A stretch of DNA of 64,000 nucleotides from NCBI RefSeq assembly GCF_011058215.1, contig NZ_JAALFG010000001.1, forward strand, positions 67,001 through 131,000, written 5' to 3'. Numbering within the stretch: position 1 is the stretch's first letter; each line of letters begins with the position of its first letter. Shown here piece after piece: positions 46,833 through 55,492 of the stretch. This DNA comes from Devosia aurantiaca (GTDB lineage: Bacteria > Pseudomonadota > Alphaproteobacteria > Rhizobiales > Devosiaceae). Position numbers and translations under genes: made by a program. Under the pieces are notes generated by a model. It was not told where the DNA came from, made no database searches, and saw only the letters and a program-made list of their open reading frames with translations.

Positions 46833-47671
46833 GCAGCTCTTCTGTTCAGTTTTTCTCGAGACTGGTAGATGGTCTTGCCCACCAGCCGGAAACCCTCGCC
46901 ACCCGATCCGAGATTTTCGGAGTGGCCGATGTATAAAAAGCCTTCCGGCGCCATCATCCCGGCAAAACGGCCGAAGACTTCGCCTTGGGTGGGCTTGTCG
47001 AAATAGATCGCTACATTGCGGCAGAAGATGGCGTCGAACGGCCCCTTCATCGGCCAGGCCTGGATGAGGTTGAGCGGCTTGAACGCCACTAGCTCCCGCG
47101 CTGCCGCCGGAATGATCAGCGACCCGTCGCTGCCGCGCTCAAACAGCCGCGCCCGCTCGGCGCTGAGCCCCGAAAGCTCGCCCTCCGGATAAACGCCCTT
47201 GTCCGCCTTGGCGATCACCGCCGTATCAATATCGGTGGCGAGGATCTTGAAATCCCAGCGCCGCAAATCCGGAAAAGCCGCTAGCAGGTCCATGCCGATC
47301 GTATAGGGCTCCTGCCCCGTTGAGCAGCCCGCCGACCAGATGCGCAGCCGCGTGCCCCGCGGCCGCTCTGACAGCAGCGTTCCGACATAGCTGCGCAGAT
47401 GGTCGAAATGGTGATCCTCGCGGTAGAACCGCGTCAGATTGGTGGTCAGAGCGTTGACGAAATCCTGCCCGTCCTGCGCCGAACCGCCGCGCTCGAGGTA
47501 ATCGATATAGGCATCAAAGCTTTGGAGCCCGAGCGTACGCACGATCTTGGAGAGCCGCGACAGCACCAGGGTTTTCTTGGCATCGCTGAGCGAAATACCG
47601 GCGACCGTGTAGACGCGGGCCTTGATCCGCGCGAACTCACGCTCGCTGAGGGAGAGTTCTCCCTGTTCCAT
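46829..47671 (-). CDS. cheR: Chemoreceptor methyltransferase CheR
   Basis: 280-residue SAM-dependent methyltransferase that methylates glutamates of chemoreceptors. The N-terminal helical domain binds the receptor bundle, then [19 protein letters not shown] is SAM motif [11 protein letters not shown] the acidic strand-2 end, and [14 protein letters not shown] a later family motif. Its beta-subdomain (about residues 160-200) is where tethered receptors dock; two receptors in this cluster end in the matching DWSEF and DWNEF pentapeptides. It is complete, with cheB following by overlap. Confidence 0.95.
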   Translation of the reverse strand: MEQGELSLSEREFARIKARVYTVAGISLSDAKKTLVLSRLSKIVRTLGLQSFDAYIDYLERGGSAQDGQDFVNALTTNLTRFYREDHHFDHLRSYVGTLLSERPRGTRLRIWSAGCSTGQEPYTIGMDLLAAFPDLRRWDFKILATDIDTAVIAKADKGVYPEGELSGLSAERARLFERGSDGSLIIPAAARELVAFKPLNLIQAWPMKGPFDAIFCRNVAIYFDKPTQGEVFGRFAGMMAPEGFLYIGHSENLGSGGEGFRLVGKTIYQSREKLNRRAA

Positions 47672-47834
47672 GCAACTACCCCTCTGCGCCGGGCAAAGAT
47701 CCGGCTAGCCTGCCGCCCGCCGCAACAGGCCGGCCCCCGGCCAATCGCGCTGCTCTTGGGCTGATCAACAGCAAAGGGGCGCATCTCTAGCGTCCCGTTG
47801 CTCTCGTCTGCACCAATATTGGGGCGATCATTGC

Positions 47835-49251
47835 TTAGATTGCGTAAACTATCCTGGAGCGCCGCAGTGATTTTTGCAGTTCCACCGCTTCACCAAGCCC
47901 GATCCGCGCCTGCGCCCGGCCCTTGTCGGCAATGACCCGGATTTCCTTGGCCGAGCGATTGGTGACCTGCGCCAGCTGCCGCACTTCATCGGCCACCACT
48001 GCAAAGCCCGCGCCCTTTTCGCCCGCCCGGGCCGCTTCGACGGCCGCATTCAGCGCCAGGAGATTGGTGCGGAACGACACGTCCTCGATGCTGGCCGTCA
48101 TGGTGTCGATTTCCTGCGTCATCCGCGCGATCTCGCTCACCAGCGCCTGCGTCCGCCCCGCTGCACTATCGGCCTGCACTGCCATGGCCCGCGCATCGGC
48201 GGCCCGTTGATTGGCTGCAGCAAGCGCGCTTTCCAGCGCCGACATGCGCTCCACCCCCGCCGCCAGGGCCTGCCTGCCGGTTTCGCCCTTGGCCTCGAGC
48301 TCGGCCGCGCGCGCCTCGAACTGGCGCAACAGGTCCTTGACTGCCCCGAGCTTATCCTCGAGCCCATCGCGAATCGCTTCTTCCTCGCGCTGCCGATCCT
48401 CGACCAGCGCCAAAAGATCGAGCACGTCCTTGGCTTCGTCGGCGAGCGGCAAATCGGCGTCGCCCAGTGTCTCGACCCGCCCGGACAGGGCGCCGCGCAA
48501 TTGCATAGCCCCTGGTCGAGCCGCTCTAGCCCTTCGTTGAACGCAGCAAGCGCCGGCTTTTGCGCCACGCCTTCGAAGCGAAAGCTCAGCTGCCCCGTCG
48601 CCAAGGCGCCCAGCAGCGCATCAAATTCATCATCTTCAAGGTAATTGCCCGCCGGCTTGAACTCGAGCACATAGCGCCCCGACGGCAGGTTGCGGCGCAG
48701 CATGGAAAAGCGCCGCCCGCCCATCAACACCATGCTTTCGGCCGGTGCACCGCCGCCGCTCTCGAGATAACCCTTGCCGAAGAGGCGATCCAGCGTCTCG
48801 CCCTCATGGAGGCCCGGCACCAGCCGCTCGGCACCCTGGCTTACCGCCAGAAGGGCGCCCTTTTCATCGACGACGACCGCTGCCGTTTCCAGCGTTCCGA
48901 GCGCCGCACGAAAATGGTTGGCCCGCTCGAGCCGATTGCCCAGGCGACGGACGATGTCGGCCATGGTCAGCGTGTCGTCCGGACGATCGCTCAGTCCCGC
49001 CGCACGCGCCAGGGCTGCAAGATGCTGGCTTTCCTTGCGGTCCGCCAGAAACGCCGCGCCGATCGTGCCGACGGTTGCAAGCCCGCAAAGGCTCCCGACC
49101 GCCGCGAACCATCCCGGCCCCGGCCCCATCGCCAGCAACAGGCCGACGCCCACGGCGCTGCCGAAAAGCCACGTTCCCGACGCCTGCAGTGCGAGCCTCA
49201 GCCCCCGCCAAGCGGGCGCGAATCGTGAAGTTTTGCGGCATGGTCCGACAT
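47835..49251 (-). CDS. Atypical chemoreceptor-like transducer next to cheR (two frameshifts)
   Basis: About 472-residue protein. From ATG 49251 it begins [16 protein letters not shown], has two hydrophobic N-terminal helices ([12 protein letters not shown] and [16 protein letters not shown]), a PAS-like region at about 110-215 ([28 protein letters not shown]), a helical linker and a short signalling domain with [19 protein letters not shown]. The tip differs from the other receptors. It breaks at the C5 run 49202-49206 and at the C3 run 48509-48511, each needing one more base. A comparable transducer stands at the head of che operons in Rhizobiales. A TTAACCAT half-site is about 20 bases upstream. 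Confidence 0.82.
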
Positions 49252-49330
49252 AGGGAAAACCCTAGCCGGATTATGGTTAACCAAGAGTGTAGCTCGGCCC
49301 GGCCGAGTAACACTTGCGCAAGTGTTGCGG

Positions 49331-49921
49331 CTAGAACAGCTCGATATCGTCCACTGGCGCGGGCACAACGACGCGGCGGCGCGCGATCGCTTCTTCTTCC
49401 CGGGCCACATTGGCATTCATGTCGCTATCGAGGCGCTTGACGAAGGCGCGGCCGGAATGGGGCTTGAACAGCACCCGGCGGGCATAGGTACCGCCCAGGT
49501 CTTCGCTCGTTACCGTATAGCCCTCCAGCGCCAGGAACTGGCGCACGAACTCGATATTCTTGGCCCCGACATCGTCGAGCGCCGAATTGATCTTGCCGCC
49601 GCCGAAGACCTTGATCTCGAGATTGCCCTTCTTGCCGCTGCCCTGGCTCAGGACCTTGTTGATCAGCTGTTCCATGGCAAAGGCGCCATAGCGTGCGGAC
49701 GCCCCATAGCGATCCTTGGCGACGCCCGATTGCTCGGCGAGGAGGAAGTGGTTCATGCCGCCGATATTGGCGACCCGGTCCCGCACGCAGGCGGAAATGC
49801 ACGAGCCGAGCACGGTCGAAAAAGTAACATCGGGAGCGTTGGACACGTGGCAGTCGCCCTGGTGTACGGTCGTTACCACCCCACGGTCGAATTCGGGCGG
49901 CAGGGAGTTAGTCAGGGCCAT
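49331..49921 (-). CDS. cheD: Chemoreceptor glutamine deamidase CheD
   Basis: 196-residue enzyme that deamidates glutamines on receptors and, in some bacteria, interacts with CheC. The catalytic Cys and His are in TVLGSCISACVRD and GGMNHFLLAE. The C-terminus DDIELF may be a protein-binding tail, which is also seen in shortened form (AELF) at the end of the unknown protein encoded on the other side. It lies just upstream of the transducer and cheR, divergent from the unknown gene. Confidence 0.94.
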   Translation of the reverse strand: MALTNSLPPEFDRGVVTTVHQGDCHVSNAPDVTFSTVLGSCISACVRDRVANIGGMNHFLLAEQSGVAKDRYGASARYGAFAMEQLINKVLSQGSGKKGNLEIKVFGGGKINSALDDVGAKNIEFVRQFLALEGYTVTSEDLGGTYARRVLFKPHSGRAFVKRLDSDMNANVAREEEAIARRRVVVPAPVDDIELF

Positions 49922-49974
49922 TGGTCGCGAATACCTGGTGCGATCGAATTGCTTCGGATCGTAGCGGTAAACTC

Positions 49975-49991
49975 GTTAGCCAATCGCTAAC
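49975..49991. promoter_or_regulatory. Palindrome in the divergent cheD promoter region
   Basis: GTTAGC-CAATC-GCTAAC is a perfect 6-base inverted repeat with a 5-base spacer, between cheD and the divergent unknown gene. It also reads TTAG-N7-CTAA, a symmetric variant of the CtrA pattern. A related TTTAGC...CTAAACC stretch lies upstream of the STAS-cheY-cheA genes near 55.4 kb. Confidence 0.45.
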
Positions 49992-50088
49992 CAAGACATA
50001 CGAGGCACACGCAGCAGGGCGCGTTGGCAAGAAGCGGTTTAGGAATAAGACGATAGGGTGGTCGGACTGGGGGCTAGGATCAACCGCA

Positions 50089-50442
50089 ATGTCATTGCAA
50101 AAGCTTGCACGCGAACTGGACGAGACCGCGCGGCAAACCGCGTCCATGCTCGAAGGCATCACCGAAGCGCTGGAAATTCTGGCCGACAACAAGGTCGGCA
50201 AGGACCCTACCGTCCGCGAAGCCGTGCAGCTGATCATTACCGCCCTCCAGGGCCAGGACCGCATCGAGCAGCGCTGCCACAACATGGCTCTGGCCGTGCG
50301 CCAGTTTGCGCTCCTTCCGCCCACCGCACCCGATAGCGTCTATGACGAGATCTGGGCCAGCCTGACGCTGGACGAACTGCGCGTCCCCGCCCTTTCCGGT
50401 ATCGCTGCTCACCAGATGCACGGCGAAGCCGAGCTGTTCTAG
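50089..50442 (+). CDS. Unknown chemotaxis-island protein facing cheD (CheT/CheZ-like candidate)
   Basis: 117-residue acidic, almost entirely helical protein. It begins MSLQKLARELDETARQ, contains the segment LIITALQGQDRIEQRCHNM with a helical pattern, and ends HGEAELF. I do not recognise a named domain. The position next to cheD matches the place of cheT in the S. meliloti che operon, and a Q-x-x-D motif in a long helix recalls CheZ/CheX phosphatases, but similarity is too weak to claim. It is on the opposite strand from the rest of the cluster, diverging from cheD and ending 11 bases before the convergent ligase stop. Confidence 0.72.
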   Translation: MSLQKLARELDETARQTASMLEGITEALEILADNKVGKDPTVREAVQLIITALQGQDRIEQRCHNMALAVRQFALLPPTAPDSVYDEIWASLTLDELRVPALSGIAAHQMHGEAELF

Positions 50443-50452
50443 ACGCTTCGAG

Positions 50453-51490
50453 CTAACGCGCTTCCGGCGCCACCACTGCCCCGATCACCGCATCCGGATC
50501 GACCGGCTCGGCCAGTTGCTCGAACGTGCATTGCTCCGGCGCCTTGTCGGGCCGCCAGCGCAAGAGCCGCGTGCCATGGCGGAAGCGGTTGCCGGTGATC
50601 TGGTCGTAGGAAACTTCGACCACGAGCTCGGTCCTGAGCGGTACCCATTCGCTGGAGCGCTCCGTCGACCAGCGGCTCGGCCCGCCCGGCGCATCACCGG
50701 TAAATCCGGGCCCACCCTTAAGCTTTTCAAGCTTCTTGGTCAGCGCCGGCTTTTCGCTGGCGGAAATGGCCGAGGTGAAGCCGACATGGTCGAGCTTGCC
50801 TTCAGAATTGAAAAGTCCGAGCAAGAGCGAGCCGACCTCGTCGCTGCCGGTGCCATAGCGAAAGCCGCCGACCACGCAATCGGCCGAGCGGATGCGCTTG
50901 ACCTTGAGCATGGCACGCTCGCCGCTCTTGTAGGGCCCTTCCAGCCGCTTGCAGATGATGCCGTCGAGCTCCTGGCTGAGATGCTCGAACCAGCCCCGCG
51001 CTTCCTCCACATCCCGGCCCACCGGCGACAGTCGCAAACCGGCGACCTCGCTTACCTTGCCGAAAAATGTCTCGAGCCGCTGCCGCCGCTCCTTGAGCGG
51101 CTTACCGGTCAGGTCGGCTTTTCCATCCACGAGGAGATCGAACACCACCAGCAGCGCCGGTGTTTCCTTGGACAACTTGCGGATCCGGCTCTCCGCCGGA
51201 TGGAGCCGCTGTTGCAGATCATCGAACGAGGCAACGCCATCCACCGTCACCAGCAGTTCGCCATCCAGCACGAACCGCTTGGCCGGCAGCTTTTCGACCA
51301 GCGCCAGGACCTCGGGAAAATACCGCCCAAGATCCTTGCCCGACTTTGCATAAAGCGCCGTCGCGGCACCATCCTTGACCGCAATGCATCGGAACCCATC
51401 CCACTTCGGCTCAAACTGCCACCCATCCCCATCCGGCAGCTTGGTCACAAGCTTGGCTTCCATGGGCGCAATGAAATCAAGATCAGGCAT
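50453..51490 (-). CDS. ligC: ATP-dependent DNA ligase (LigC/LigD ligase-domain type)
   Basis: 345-residue ligase of the bacterial non-homologous end-joining type. The nucleotidyl lysine is about K29 in EPKWDGFR (motif I), followed by VLDGELL (motif III), DGIICKR (motif IV) and MLKVKRIR (motif V); the C-terminal OB-fold ends RLLRWRPDKAPEQCTFEQL, typical of LigC. There is no polymerase or nuclease domain, so it is not the full LigD. It interrupts the chemotaxis cluster between cheD and cheW. The start is ATG 51490. A role in stationary-phase end-joining or base-excision repair is inferred from the family. Confidence 0.92.
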   Translation of the reverse strand: MPDLDFIAPMEAKLVTKLPDGDGWQFEPKWDGFRCIAVKDGAATALYAKSGKDLGRYFPEVLALVEKLPAKRFVLDGELLVTVDGVASFDDLQQRLHPAESRIRKLSKETPALLVVFDLLVDGKADLTGKPLKERRQRLETFFGKVSEVAGLRLSPVGRDVEEARGWFEHLSQELDGIICKRLEGPYKSGERAMLKVKRIRSADCVVGGFRYGTGSDEVGSLLLGLFNSEGKLDHVGFTSAISASEKPALTKKLEKLKGGPGFTGDAPGGPSRWSTERSSEWVPLRTELVVEVSYDQITGNRFRHGTRLLRWRPDKAPEQCTFEQLAEPVDPDAVIGAVVAPEAR

Positions 51491-51548
51491 CGGACAGTCC
51501 TCCGAGTCCCTGAACGACTCTCCCCGAAACCCGATCCATCGGCTCCAG

Positions 51549-51684
51549 CACCTCCCTCCCCTTCGATGGGGAGGGTAGCGTAGCTTGGCCGCAGGCCTAG
51601 CGAAGCTGGGTGGGGTGGAGTCACGAGCTCCACACCCGGCGCCCCACCCCACACTCGATCCCTCCCCATCAAGGGGAGGGATGC
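51549..51684. repeat. Intergenic palindromic repeat, family A copy 4
   Basis: Two hairpins built on CTCCCTCCCC/GGGGAGGG and CCTCCCCAT/AAGGGGAGGG flank an inner inverted repeat GGGTGGGGTGG/CCACCCCA. It shares with the other copies the G/C-rich stems and the GGTAGCGTAGCTTGG spacer, but inner and outer elements are in another order. It lies between the ligase start and cheW. Confidence 0.85.
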
Positions 51685-51700
51685 GCAAGACCGAAGCGCC

Positions 51701-51729
51701 CAAAAACAAAAGGGCGCCCGAGGCGCCCC
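51701..51729 (-). terminator. Rho-independent terminator of the cheS-cheY1-cheA-cheW unit
   Basis: On the minus strand GGGGCGCCTCGGGCGCCC is followed by TTTTGTTTTT, about 35 bases beyond the cheW stop. Confidence 0.9.
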
Positions 51730-51763
51730 TTCATCCATTCTCAACTTGGATAGTGGCCCAACG

Positions 51764-52252
51764 CTAAGCGTCTGCCTTGGCGCCGGACACCACTGCCTGC
51801 AGATCGATCAGCCCCACCATGCGGCTCTCATGCGTCACGATGCCGTTGAGCAGTTCGGTGTCGATCGAATTGCCTTCCGGCACATTGTGGATGTCGTCGC
51901 GATTGACGGTCAGAATATCGCTCACCGCATCCACCAGAATGCCGACCCACTTGTCGCCGACGCTCATCACCACGACGACATGGTTCTTGGTCGGCGAGGT
52001 CTGGCCGTCGCCGAAGCGCGCGCGCAGGTCGAAGATCGGCACGATCGTGCCGCGCAGGTTGATGACCCCGCGCACATATTCGCGCGTATTGGGGAGCGGC
52101 GTCGCCCCGTTCCAGGCGCGGATTTCGCGCACGGTGGTGATCTCGACGCCATAGGTCTGTTCGCCGATGGAAAAGGCGATCAGTTGCAGGCTGTTCTGCC
52201 CGGCGGCTGCGGCACGATCACCCAGATCGTCCCGAAGGCTCAACGCTTCCAT
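51764..52252 (-). CDS. cheW: Chemotaxis coupling protein CheW
   Basis: 162-residue adaptor linking receptors and CheA in signalling arrays. The LIAFSIGEQTYGVEITTVREIR N-terminus, RGVINLRGTIVPIFDLRARF and VGDKWVGILVDAVSDIL are the usual CheW segments. The start is ATG 52252 (EALSLRDDLG). It is followed by a strong terminator and separated from cheA by about 80 bases. It is the last gene of the cheS-cheY1-cheA-cheW unit. Confidence 0.95.
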   Translation of the reverse strand: MEALSLRDDLGDRAAAAGQNSLQLIAFSIGEQTYGVEITTVREIRAWNGATPLPNTREYVRGVINLRGTIVPIFDLRARFGDGQTSPTKNHVVVVMSVGDKWVGILVDAVSDILTVNRDDIHNVPEGNSIDTELLNGIVTHESRMVGLIDLQAVVSGAKADA

Positions 52253-52330
52253 TGTTTTAGCCCCTTCACGCCCTTCTGGGCGCCTCACTCAACTCGATAC
52301 ACACTCTAGCGTCCAAATGACGCCAATCTC

Positions 52331-54640
52331 TTAAGCAGCGTTCTGGTGCAGATGCGTCGTGCGCAGCCCCTGCACGTCGACGATCAGCGCCACATTGCCG
52401 TCGCCCAGGATCGTGCCGCCGGCGATGCCTTCGACGCGCTCGAAATTCTCCTCGAGCGATTTGATCACCACCTGCTGCTGGCCAATGATGTCGTCGACCA
52501 CAAGCGCCACCTTCTGGCTGCCCTCGCTCTCGCACAGCACCACGAACTGATCTGCCGACGATGCTGGCTTGGCCAGCCCGAAGCGCTTGCCGAGGTCGAT
52601 CACCTGCACATATTCGCCCCGCACCTGCAGCACGCGGCCACCCGATGGCACGCGCTCGAAACTGGCGCGCGAGCACTGCATGGTTTCAACGATCGAAGAG
52701 AGTGGCACGACATATGGCGACTCTCCGACCTTGACCAGCATGACATCGAGCACCGCCAGCGTCAGCGGCAAGCGCAAGGTCATCCTGCAGCCCTTGCCCG
52801 TCCACGAACGGACATGCACCGAACCGCCGATCTTCTTGATGTTGGAGAGGACCACGTCCATGCCGACACCGCGGCCCGAAATATCGCTCACCGCTTCGGC
52901 GGTCGAAAAACCAGGCGCAAAGATCAGCTGATCGATCTGTTCGTCGCTTGGTGTAAAGTCCGGCGCCACGATCCCCTTGTCGCGCGCAAGCTTGAGCACC
53001 CGCTCGCGATTGATCCCGGCGCCATCATCCTCGACGATAATGAGAATGTTGCCGCCCGCCTGCTCGGCCGAAAGCCGGATCGTGCCGGTCTCCGACTTGC
53101 CGGCTGCGAGGCGCTTGTCCGGGCTTTCGATGCCATGGTCCGCCGAATTGCGGATCATATGCGTCAGCGGGTCCGACAGCTGCTCGATCACAGTCTTGTC
53201 GATTTCGGTATTCTCGCCGATCGTTTCGAGCTTGATCCGCTTACTTGTCTTGGTCGCAAGCTCGCGCACCAACCGCGGCATGCGCGAAAACACCGATTTT
53301 ACCGGCTGCGCGCGGATCGCCATAACCGAATCCTGTAGCCCACGCGTCGTCTGCGCCAGCACTTCGAGCCCGCGCACCAATTCGGTGTAGCGCGCCCGCA
53401 GCGTCTCATCCATCTGCTGGGTCAGCATCGACTGGGTGATGACGAGTTCGCCCACCATGTTGACCACGCGGTCGACCTTATCGAGATCGACGCGGATCGA
53501 CTGCACGCCATTGCTGCGATGGCTTTCTTCGCCATCGCTATTGGCCGGCGCCATCGCTTTGGGCGCCACCGCCACCGGCTTGGGCGCTGCGACCGACGCG
53601 GGCGCGATCGTTGCGGCAAGATCGGCAAAGCTCAGCGCCGGTGCTTCCTCGAAGCGGTCCTGCTTGCTCGCTGCGACGGGCTTTGGCTCCGGCGCAAAAT
53701 CGAGCAGCGATGCAATCGCCGCTTCTGGCTCCGGCAGCGCCATTTCGTCTTCGGTCAATGCCAGTAGGCTGGCGAGATCCGACTCGCCGGTATCGAGGAG
53801 CAGATCATCTTCCATTGCCGCGAGGTCAGCCGCCGGCACGGCACCGGCCTGGGTGATCGCGATATCGCAATCGCCATCGACGAATTCGAACACTTCGCGG
53901 ATCTGCGCTTCGGTAAGGCTCGGCTCGCTGAGCGAGATTTCCCACGAGCAATAGACCGCGAACGGCTCGAAGTCGCTCAGAGGCGGCACCTGCCCCATGC
54001 GCGCCTTGACCCGCATCGTGCCCAGGGCCGCAAGTTCGCGGAACAGCAGCAGCGGATCGTTGGCGCGGGCGTAAAGCGCCCGATGCGGCGTGAAGCGGAT
54101 TTCCCAGCTTCCCTCCGCCGGCGCCATCGGCGGCACGTCGAACACGTCCTCGACCGCAGCCTCGCCCTCGGCATGGCCCAGATTGACCATCACCGGGGTA
54201 AAATCGATATCAAAGTCCTCGAGCGGCTCGCCGCCCTCGTCGTCTTCGCCACTCTCCCCACGCGCCAACGCATCGAAGCGCGCCTTTTCCTCGGCGCCAT
54301 AGTCGGCGTCGAGCGCCTCGCCGGTCTGCGCCGCGTTGACATGATCGGCGACGATGTCATTGGCGCGGATGCAAAGGCTCACCACCTCGTCGGTCAATTC
54401 CACCCGCCCGTCGCGAACGTAATCGAGCAGCGTTTCATAGGCATGGGCAAAGCCCACCAGCGCACCGAAGCCGAACGCCCCGGCGCCACCCTTGATTGAG
54501 TGAATGGCGCGGAATACGGCATTGAGCCGGTCGCTGTCGCGCTCACCCGCCTCGATCGCCGCGAATTCTTCCTCGAGCGCCGTCAGGAGCTCGGAGCATT
54601 CGTCGAAATAGGTGGCCTTGAAATCGTCGAGATCGCTCAT
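52331..54640 (-). CDS. cheA: Chemotaxis histidine kinase CheA
   Basis: 769-residue kinase of receptor arrays. P1: phosphorylated histidine about H47 in RAIHSIKGGAGAFGF. A long P1-P3 linker with acidic repeats includes a P2-like region (WEIRFTPHRALYARANDPL). P3 dimerisation starts at IRVDLDKVDRVVNMVGELVI. P4 ATPase has the N box MIRNSADHGIE, DDGAGI (G1), GFSTAEAVSDISGRGVGMDVV (F/G2). P5 resembles CheW. It is complete, 33 bases after cheY1, and all catalytic blocks are intact. Confidence 0.96.
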   Translation of the reverse strand: MSDLDDFKATYFDECSELLTALEEEFAAIEAGERDSDRLNAVFRAIHSIKGGAGAFGFGALVGFAHAYETLLDYVRDGRVELTDEVVSLCIRANDIVADHVNAAQTGEALDADYGAEEKARFDALARGESGEDDEGGEPLEDFDIDFTPVMVNLGHAEGEAAVEDVFDVPPMAPAEGSWEIRFTPHRALYARANDPLLLFRELAALGTMRVKARMGQVPPLSDFEPFAVYCSWEISLSEPSLTEAQIREVFEFVDGDCDIAITQAGAVPAADLAAMEDDLLLDTGESDLASLLALTEDEMALPEPEAAIASLLDFAPEPKPVAASKQDRFEEAPALSFADLAATIAPASVAAPKPVAVAPKAMAPANSDGEESHRSNGVQSIRVDLDKVDRVVNMVGELVITQSMLTQQMDETLRARYTELVRGLEVLAQTTRGLQDSVMAIRAQPVKSVFSRMPRLVRELATKTSKRIKLETIGENTEIDKTVIEQLSDPLTHMIRNSADHGIESPDKRLAAGKSETGTIRLSAEQAGGNILIIVEDDGAGINRERVLKLARDKGIVAPDFTPSDEQIDQLIFAPGFSTAEAVSDISGRGVGMDVVLSNIKKIGGSVHVRSWTGKGCRMTLRLPLTLAVLDVMLVKVGESPYVVPLSSIVETMQCSRASFERVPSGGRVLQVRGEYVQVIDLGKRFGLAKPASSADQFVVLCESEGSQKVALVVDDIIGQQQVVIKSLEENFERVEGIAGGTILGDGNVALIVDVQGLRTTHLHQNAA

Positions 54641-54673
54641 GCGAACCGCCCAACCCTTCTGGGTTTGTTGCGC

Positions 54674-55039
54674 TTAGTGGACTACGCGATGGATGACGGA
54701 GATGAGTTTTTCGGGATCGAACGGTTTGACGATCCAGCCGGTGCCGCCCGCAGCCTTGCCCTGATCGCGCTTGTCCTGCGAGGTCTCGGTGGTCAGAATC
54801 AGGATCGGCAGCGAATTGTGCTGGCCGGTGGCGCGCACATTGCGGATGAATTCGATGCCATCCATCACCGGCATGTTGATGTCGGTGATTACCACGTCCA
54901 CGGTCTCGTTCTTGAGCATGTCGAGCCCCTGCCTGCCGTCCTCGGCCTGCAGCACCTCGAACCCGGCATTGCTCAGCGTATGGTGCAGCATGGCCAGAAT
55001 GGTGCGGCTGTCATCAACCGTCAGTACGCGCAAGGTCAT
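54674..55039 (-). CDS. cheY1: Response regulator CheY1
   Basis: 121-residue receiver. Acidic pocket VDDSRT, phospho-acceptor about D53 in VVITDINMPVMDG, then the conserved Thr in LTTETS and Lys in WIVKPFDPE. The start overlaps the stop of the STAS gene (ATGA). In S. meliloti the CheY1 at this position serves as a phosphate sink for CheY2, helped by CheS; the same order here suggests a similar role. Confidence 0.92.
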   Translation of the reverse strand: MTLRVLTVDDSRTILAMLHHTLSNAGFEVLQAEDGRQGLDMLKNETVDVVITDINMPVMDGIEFIRNVRATGQHNSLPILILTTETSQDKRDQGKAAGGTGWIVKPFDPEKLISVIHRVVH

Positions 55040-55326
55040 TGTCTCATCATCCCTGAAAACTGGGCGCCCAGGCCCAGCCGCTCGATCGCGGCAGTCATCG
55101 CCGCGCTCGGCGCTTCAATAGTAAAATCGAACTGGTGTCGCCGCGCGGTCTCGGCCGCGCTGGCAAGGAGCATGAGCGCATTGGTCGAGACCCGCTCGAC
55201 GGCGCCACCGACCACGGTCACCGAACCCTCCTCAAGGGCGTCGATCAGCGTGTCGCGAATTCCATCGATGGCATCGAGGTCGATGACCGCCGGCAAGGCG
55301 ATCTTCCTCAGGCTCTGCTTGGCCAT
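55036..55326 (-). CDS. cheS: STAS-domain chemotaxis protein (CheS-like)
   Basis: 96-residue STAS-type protein, start ATG 55326 (AKQSLRKIALPAVI). The segment IDGIRDTLIDALEEGSVTVVGGAVERVSTNALMLL has the beta-alpha STAS topology, with the VST position where the anti-sigma-antagonist serine would lie. The order STAS-cheY1-cheA corresponds to cheS-cheY1-cheA of S. meliloti, where CheS binds CheA and speeds CheY1 dephosphorylation. The symbol is assigned by position and size, not by firm sequence comparison. It starts the operon; the 167 bases upstream hold a TTTAGC...CTAAACC sequence. Confidence 0.75.
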   Translation of the reverse strand: MAKQSLRKIALPAVIDLDAIDGIRDTLIDALEEGSVTVVGGAVERVSTNALMLLASAAETARRHQFDFTIEAPSAAMTAAIERLGLGAQFSGMMRQ

Positions 55327-55492
55327 GATTATGGCTTTTCCCCGGAGCATTCTCCGAAAGTCATATTCGTGAGGAACGGTTTAGAAATCGCTAAATCTGA
55401 TCCGGCCCGCTCCCCCGCGCGTAAATCCGCTAAACGCTTGCCGCAGCCAGCCGCGCGGTTTATCGCAACCCGACCACAAGATCGGAACCGTC

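Noticed and set aside
51549..51684. Transposon end or attachment site around ligC
   Set aside because: The repeat on one side has no partner at the other side of the ligase gene, and no target duplication is seen.
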